NCBI GenBank assembly: GCA_044224605.1
Contig: JBGAKC010000027.1
Location: 4,636 to 68,635 of the forward strand
Direction: 5' to 3'
Origin: UBA7672 sp044224605
Lineage (GTDB): Bacteria > Pseudomonadota > Alphaproteobacteria > Caulobacterales > Hyphomonadaceae
Length of the DNA stretch: 64,000 nt
Numbering within the stretch: the stretch's first letter is position 1; each line of letters opens with the position of its first letter. Below are positions 61,874 through 64,000 of the stretch, one piece after another. The notes under the pieces are model-generated. The model was not told where the DNA came from. It ran no database searches and worked only from the letters and a program-made list of their open reading frames with translations. The translations under genes were made by a program, and so were the position numbers.

Positions 61874-63003
61874 CCGTTCCGATCAATGGCTTCTGCGATC
61901 CGCGCTTCGAGCCTGTAAAGGCCGCCTTCGAAGCAAATTTCGCGAAGCACGCCGATGTCGGCGCGTCCGTGGCGGTCACGCACGAAGGCAAGTTCGTCGT
62001 CGACCTCTGGGGCGGGCATCTTGATGCCGAGCGCACAACCCCGTGGCGCGAGGACACCATCGTCAACGTCTGGTCGAGCACAAAGCCGATGGCCGCGATG
62101 TGCCTTCTCCTCCTCTCAGATCGCGGCGAGATCGATCTCTGCGCACCCGCCTCGAAATACTGGCCTGAATTTGCGCAGAACGGAAAGGCCGGCGTCGAAG
62201 TCCGCCACTTCCTCAGCCACAATGCCGGCCTCTCCGGCATGGACGAGCGCGTCGAAGGCGATGCGCTCTACGACTGGGACTGGATGACCAAAGCCCTCGC
62301 TCGCCAGGCGCCATGGTGGGAGCCCGGCACGCAGTCCGGTTATCACGCTCTCACCCAAGGCCATCTCATCGGCGAGATCGTCCGCCGCGTGACAGGCCAG
62401 TCCATCGGCACATTCTACCGCAAGGAAATCGCCGAACCGCTCGGCGCCGACTTCCACATCGGAACGTCGGAAAGCAACGATCCGCGCATCGGCAACCTCA
62501 TCCCGCCCGCTCAGGGCGTCCAGACGCGCAATGACAACTCCATCGCCACGCGCACCTTCGCCAATCCTGCCGTCAATGTCAGCGCCACCCGCACGCGCGC
62601 CTGGCGCGCCGCGGAAATCCCGGCCGCCAACGGCCATGGCAACGCTCGCAGCATCGTGCGCGCCCAGACCCACATGGCCAATGGCGGCAGCGCTTTCGGC
62701 AAGACGATCATGTCGGAAGCAGGCGCCGCCCGCATCTTCGACAAGCAATCCGCCACGCAGGATCTCGTCCTCGGCCTGCCCATCGTCTTCGGCATGGGCT
62801 ACGGCCTCTCCACGCCGCAATTCCCGCTCGGCCCCAGCGAGCGCATCGCCTACTGGGGCGGCTATGGCGGCTCCACTGTCGTCGTCGATCCCGACAAGCG
62901 GCTGTGCGTCTCCTACGTCATGAACCGCATGGAATCCGGCCTCCTCGGCGACCCGCGCGGCTTCGGCCTCCTGCAGGCCGCCTACGCCTCGCTCAAGGGC
63001 TGA
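61870..63003 (+). CDS. Serine beta-lactamase-fold hydrolase (EstB-like)
   Basis: Cytoplasmic-looking (no signal) serine hydrolase of the class-C beta-lactamase/EstB fold, 377 residues. The nucleophile motif S-x-x-K is in VWSSTKPMAAM near residue 70, the Tyr motif in SGYHALTQGHLIGEIV near 157, and YWGGYGGS near 335 takes the place of the KTG strand. Such proteins are usually esterases rather than lactamases. Its ATG overlaps the smc stop by 4 nt, suggesting read-through expression, though no functional link to Smc is obvious. Confidence 0.87.
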   Translation: MTVPINGFCDPRFEPVKAAFEANFAKHADVGASVAVTHEGKFVVDLWGGHLDAERTTPWREDTIVNVWSSTKPMAAMCLLLLSDRGEIDLCAPASKYWPEFAQNGKAGVEVRHFLSHNAGLSGMDERVEGDALYDWDWMTKALARQAPWWEPGTQSGYHALTQGHLIGEIVRRVTGQSIGTFYRKEIAEPLGADFHIGTSESNDPRIGNLIPPAQGVQTRNDNSIATRTFANPAVNVSATRTRAWRAAEIPAANGHGNARSIVRAQTHMANGGSAFGKTIMSEAGAARIFDKQSATQDLVLGLPIVFGMGYGLSTPQFPLGPSERIAYWGGYGGSTVVVDPDKRLCVSYVMNRMESGLLGDPRGFGLLQAAYASLKG

Positions 63004-63041
63004 GCGACAACCGGACCCTCTGGCCAGGACGACATGGATAG

Positions 63042-63055
63042 GATACCCCCCTATC
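63042..63055. promoter_or_regulatory. Predicted RcnR/CsoR-type operator
   Basis: GATACCCCCCTATC has the hallmark of operators for this family: A/T-rich inverted half-sites around a run of C/G. It sits right before the dmeR start and would give metal-controlled autorepression of dmeR-dmeF. Confidence 0.65.
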
Positions 63056-63057
63056 CC

Positions 63058-63333
63058 ATGGCTCACACATTCGCGTCCAAAAAGCAGCTGTCCGCCCGCG
63101 TCCGCCGCATCATCGGCCAGCTCGAGGGCATCGAACGCGCGCTGGAGGAAGAAGCCGGCTGCGAAACCGTCCTCCATCTCGTCTCCGGGGCGCGCGGGGC
63201 CATGAACGGCCTCACCGAGGAAATCATGGCCGATTTCGTGCGCGAGCATGTCGCCGGTCCGAAACTCAGCGGCGAGGCCCGAAAAAAGGCCGCTGAAGAA
63301 CTCATCACCATCATCAAGCGTTATTCGAAGTAG
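63058..63333 (+). CDS. dmeR: RcnR/CsoR-family metal-sensing repressor
   Basis: All-helical repressor of 91 residues with the family core VRRIIGQLEGIERALEEEAGC and HLVSGARGAMNGLT. A His near the N-terminus, the Cys of EEAGCETV and a later His pattern fit the RcnR/DmeR branch (nickel/cobalt) better than copper-type CsoR, which needs a second Cys. The start at 63058 is chosen because the operator-like palindrome immediately precedes it; a frame from 63034 would encode the operator. The efflux gene follows 4 nt after its stop. Metal identity is inferred from the neighbour. Confidence 0.85.
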   Translation: MAHTFASKKQLSARVRRIIGQLEGIERALEEEAGCETVLHLVSGARGAMNGLTEEIMADFVREHVAGPKLSGEARKKAAEELITIIKRYSK

Positions 63334-63337
63334 TCCC

Positions 63338-64000
63338 ATGACCGACGCCATAAACGCTCTGCGCCACGACCACGAATTCCTGGGCAAGGATCACGACCGC
63401 AACGCCCGCCGCACGCTCTGGGTAGTCGCCCTCACCGCCGTCATGATGGTGGGCGAGATCATCGCCGGCGCAGTCTACGGCTCCATGGCCCTGCTGGCCG
63501 ACGGCTTCCACATGGCGACCCATGCCGGCGCGCTCACAGTCGCCGCTCTCGCCTACGCCTTCGCCCGCCGCCACGCCCGCAACCCGCGCTATACCTTCGG
63601 CACGGGCAAGGTCGGCGATCTCGCGGGCTTCGCCTCCGCCCTCGTCCTCGGCGTCATCGCTCTCGCCATCGCGGTTGAATCCGCCCAGCGCCTGATCGCG
63701 CCGAGCACGGTCGCCTTCGACCAGGCGATCTTCGTCGCTGTCGTCGGCCTTCTCGTGAACCTCGTCAGCGCCCTGCTCCTCTCAGGCGGCCATCACCACG
63801 GCCACGATCATCATCACGACCACCACCATGATCACCACGATCACGACCGCGGCCAGCACGACCACGGCCCGGACAACAATCTCCGCGCCGCCTACCTCCA
63901 CGTCCTGGCCGACGCGCTCACGTCTGTCCTCGCCATCGTGGCGCTGGTCGCCGGCAAGTTCGCCGGCTGGGTCTGGCTCGACCCGGCCATGGGCGTCGTC
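63338..64000 (+). CDS. dmeF: DmeF-type cation-diffusion-facilitator, 3-prime end cut by window
   Basis: The first 221 residues of a CDF metal exporter are present; the gene continues beyond the right edge. Membrane helices begin at TLWVVALTAVMMVGEIIAG. The metal-site helix reads LLADGFHMATHAGAL, with His where zinc CDFs have Asp, as in DmeF proteins that export Co and Ni. A His/Asp-rich loop of about 30 residues (63787-63876) follows the fourth helix, and LHVLADALTSVL is the second metal-site helix. Co-transcribed with dmeR; antiports divalent cations against protons at the inner membrane. Confidence 0.9.
   Translation, partial: MTDAINALRHDHEFLGKDHDRNARRTLWVVALTAVMMVGEIIAGAVYGSMALLADGFHMATHAGALTVAALAYAFARRHARNPRYTFGTGKVGDLAGFASALVLGVIALAIAVESAQRLIAPSTVAFDQAIFVAVVGLLVNLVSALLLSGGHHHGHDHHHDHHHDHHDHDRGQHDHGPDNNLRAAYLHVLADALTSVLAIVALVAGKFAGWVWLDPAMGVV

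Noticed and set aside
61870..63003. True class-C beta-lactamase
   Set aside because: No signal peptide, and the KTG strand is replaced by a GGYGG motif, which suits EstB-like esterases better.

Overview
The window is high-GC DNA with short intergenic gaps and many start/stop overlaps. It reads as a chromosomal segment of an alphaproteobacterium, most likely Caulobacterales or Hyphomonadaceae-like. The reasons are the mutY / DUF721 / dsbA-like / smc order, the alphaproteobacterial style of Smc hinge, a CycM-type membrane cytochrome c, a DnaX without most zinc cysteines, NodT-type outer-membrane factors, and many secreted M2, DUF885 and serine-hydrolase enzymes. The lineage call is inference; no rRNA gene is present.

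Layout. 1-9.8 kb: a Tat-type PhoD phosphatase, an unrecognised secreted protein, a lone RusA-like nuclease, a 2OG-Fe(II) oxygenase, fumC, an acyl-CoA dehydrogenase, and a DUF885 lipoprotein gene broken by a frame change. 9.8-18 kb: an acidic-sugar (pectin-type) catabolic locus with a GH43 lipoprotein, a LacI regulator, kduI-kduD-kdgK and a type-B carboxylesterase. It is tied together by three copies of the palindrome GACACCGGTGTC, and next to it lies an ABC ATPase-like protein that has lost its catalytic motifs. 18-23.4 kb: a four-gene MacAB/NodT-type tripartite exporter operon. 23.4-28.5 kb: an M2 peptidase, a VOC protein and a PHP-domain lipoprotein, separated by palindromic repeats. 28.5-37.2 kb: an OmpA-like protein, dapE, and tamA-tamB. 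37.2-42.7 kb: fmt / GNAT / truA, then ybaB-dnaX and the SRP RNA. 42.8-44.9 kb: a membrane TIR-domain protein directly followed by nudC. 45-49.5 kb: GNAT, a small beta-barrel with a structured leader, pheA, cycM, VOC, 2OG oxygenase. 49.8-55 kb: IorAB-type molybdenum hydroxylase, TauD-like dioxygenase, acyl-CoA ligase. 55-64 kb: mutY, DUF721, two DsbA-like lipoproteins, smc, a serine hydrolase, and a DmeR/DmeF-type metal-efflux pair cut by the right edge.

How genes work together. KduI, KduD and KdgK are three successive steps from 5-keto-4-deoxyuronate to 2-keto-3-deoxy-6-phosphogluconate. The same predicted LacI operator marks kduI, the GH43 gene and the esterase, so this looks like one regulon. 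TamA/TamB are the outer-membrane translocation pair. The exporter genes supply adaptor, ATPase, permease and outer-membrane channel. The TIR protein and NudC are both predicted to act on NAD.

Most notable items: the TIR-NudC pair, a predicted SD-sequestering leader before the beta-barrel gene, the three-copy LacI operator with one copy inside a coding region, the motif-dead ABC ATPase, and palindromic repeats whose stems differ in sequence but stay paired. No CRISPR array, tRNA, rRNA, prophage or insertion sequence was recognised.
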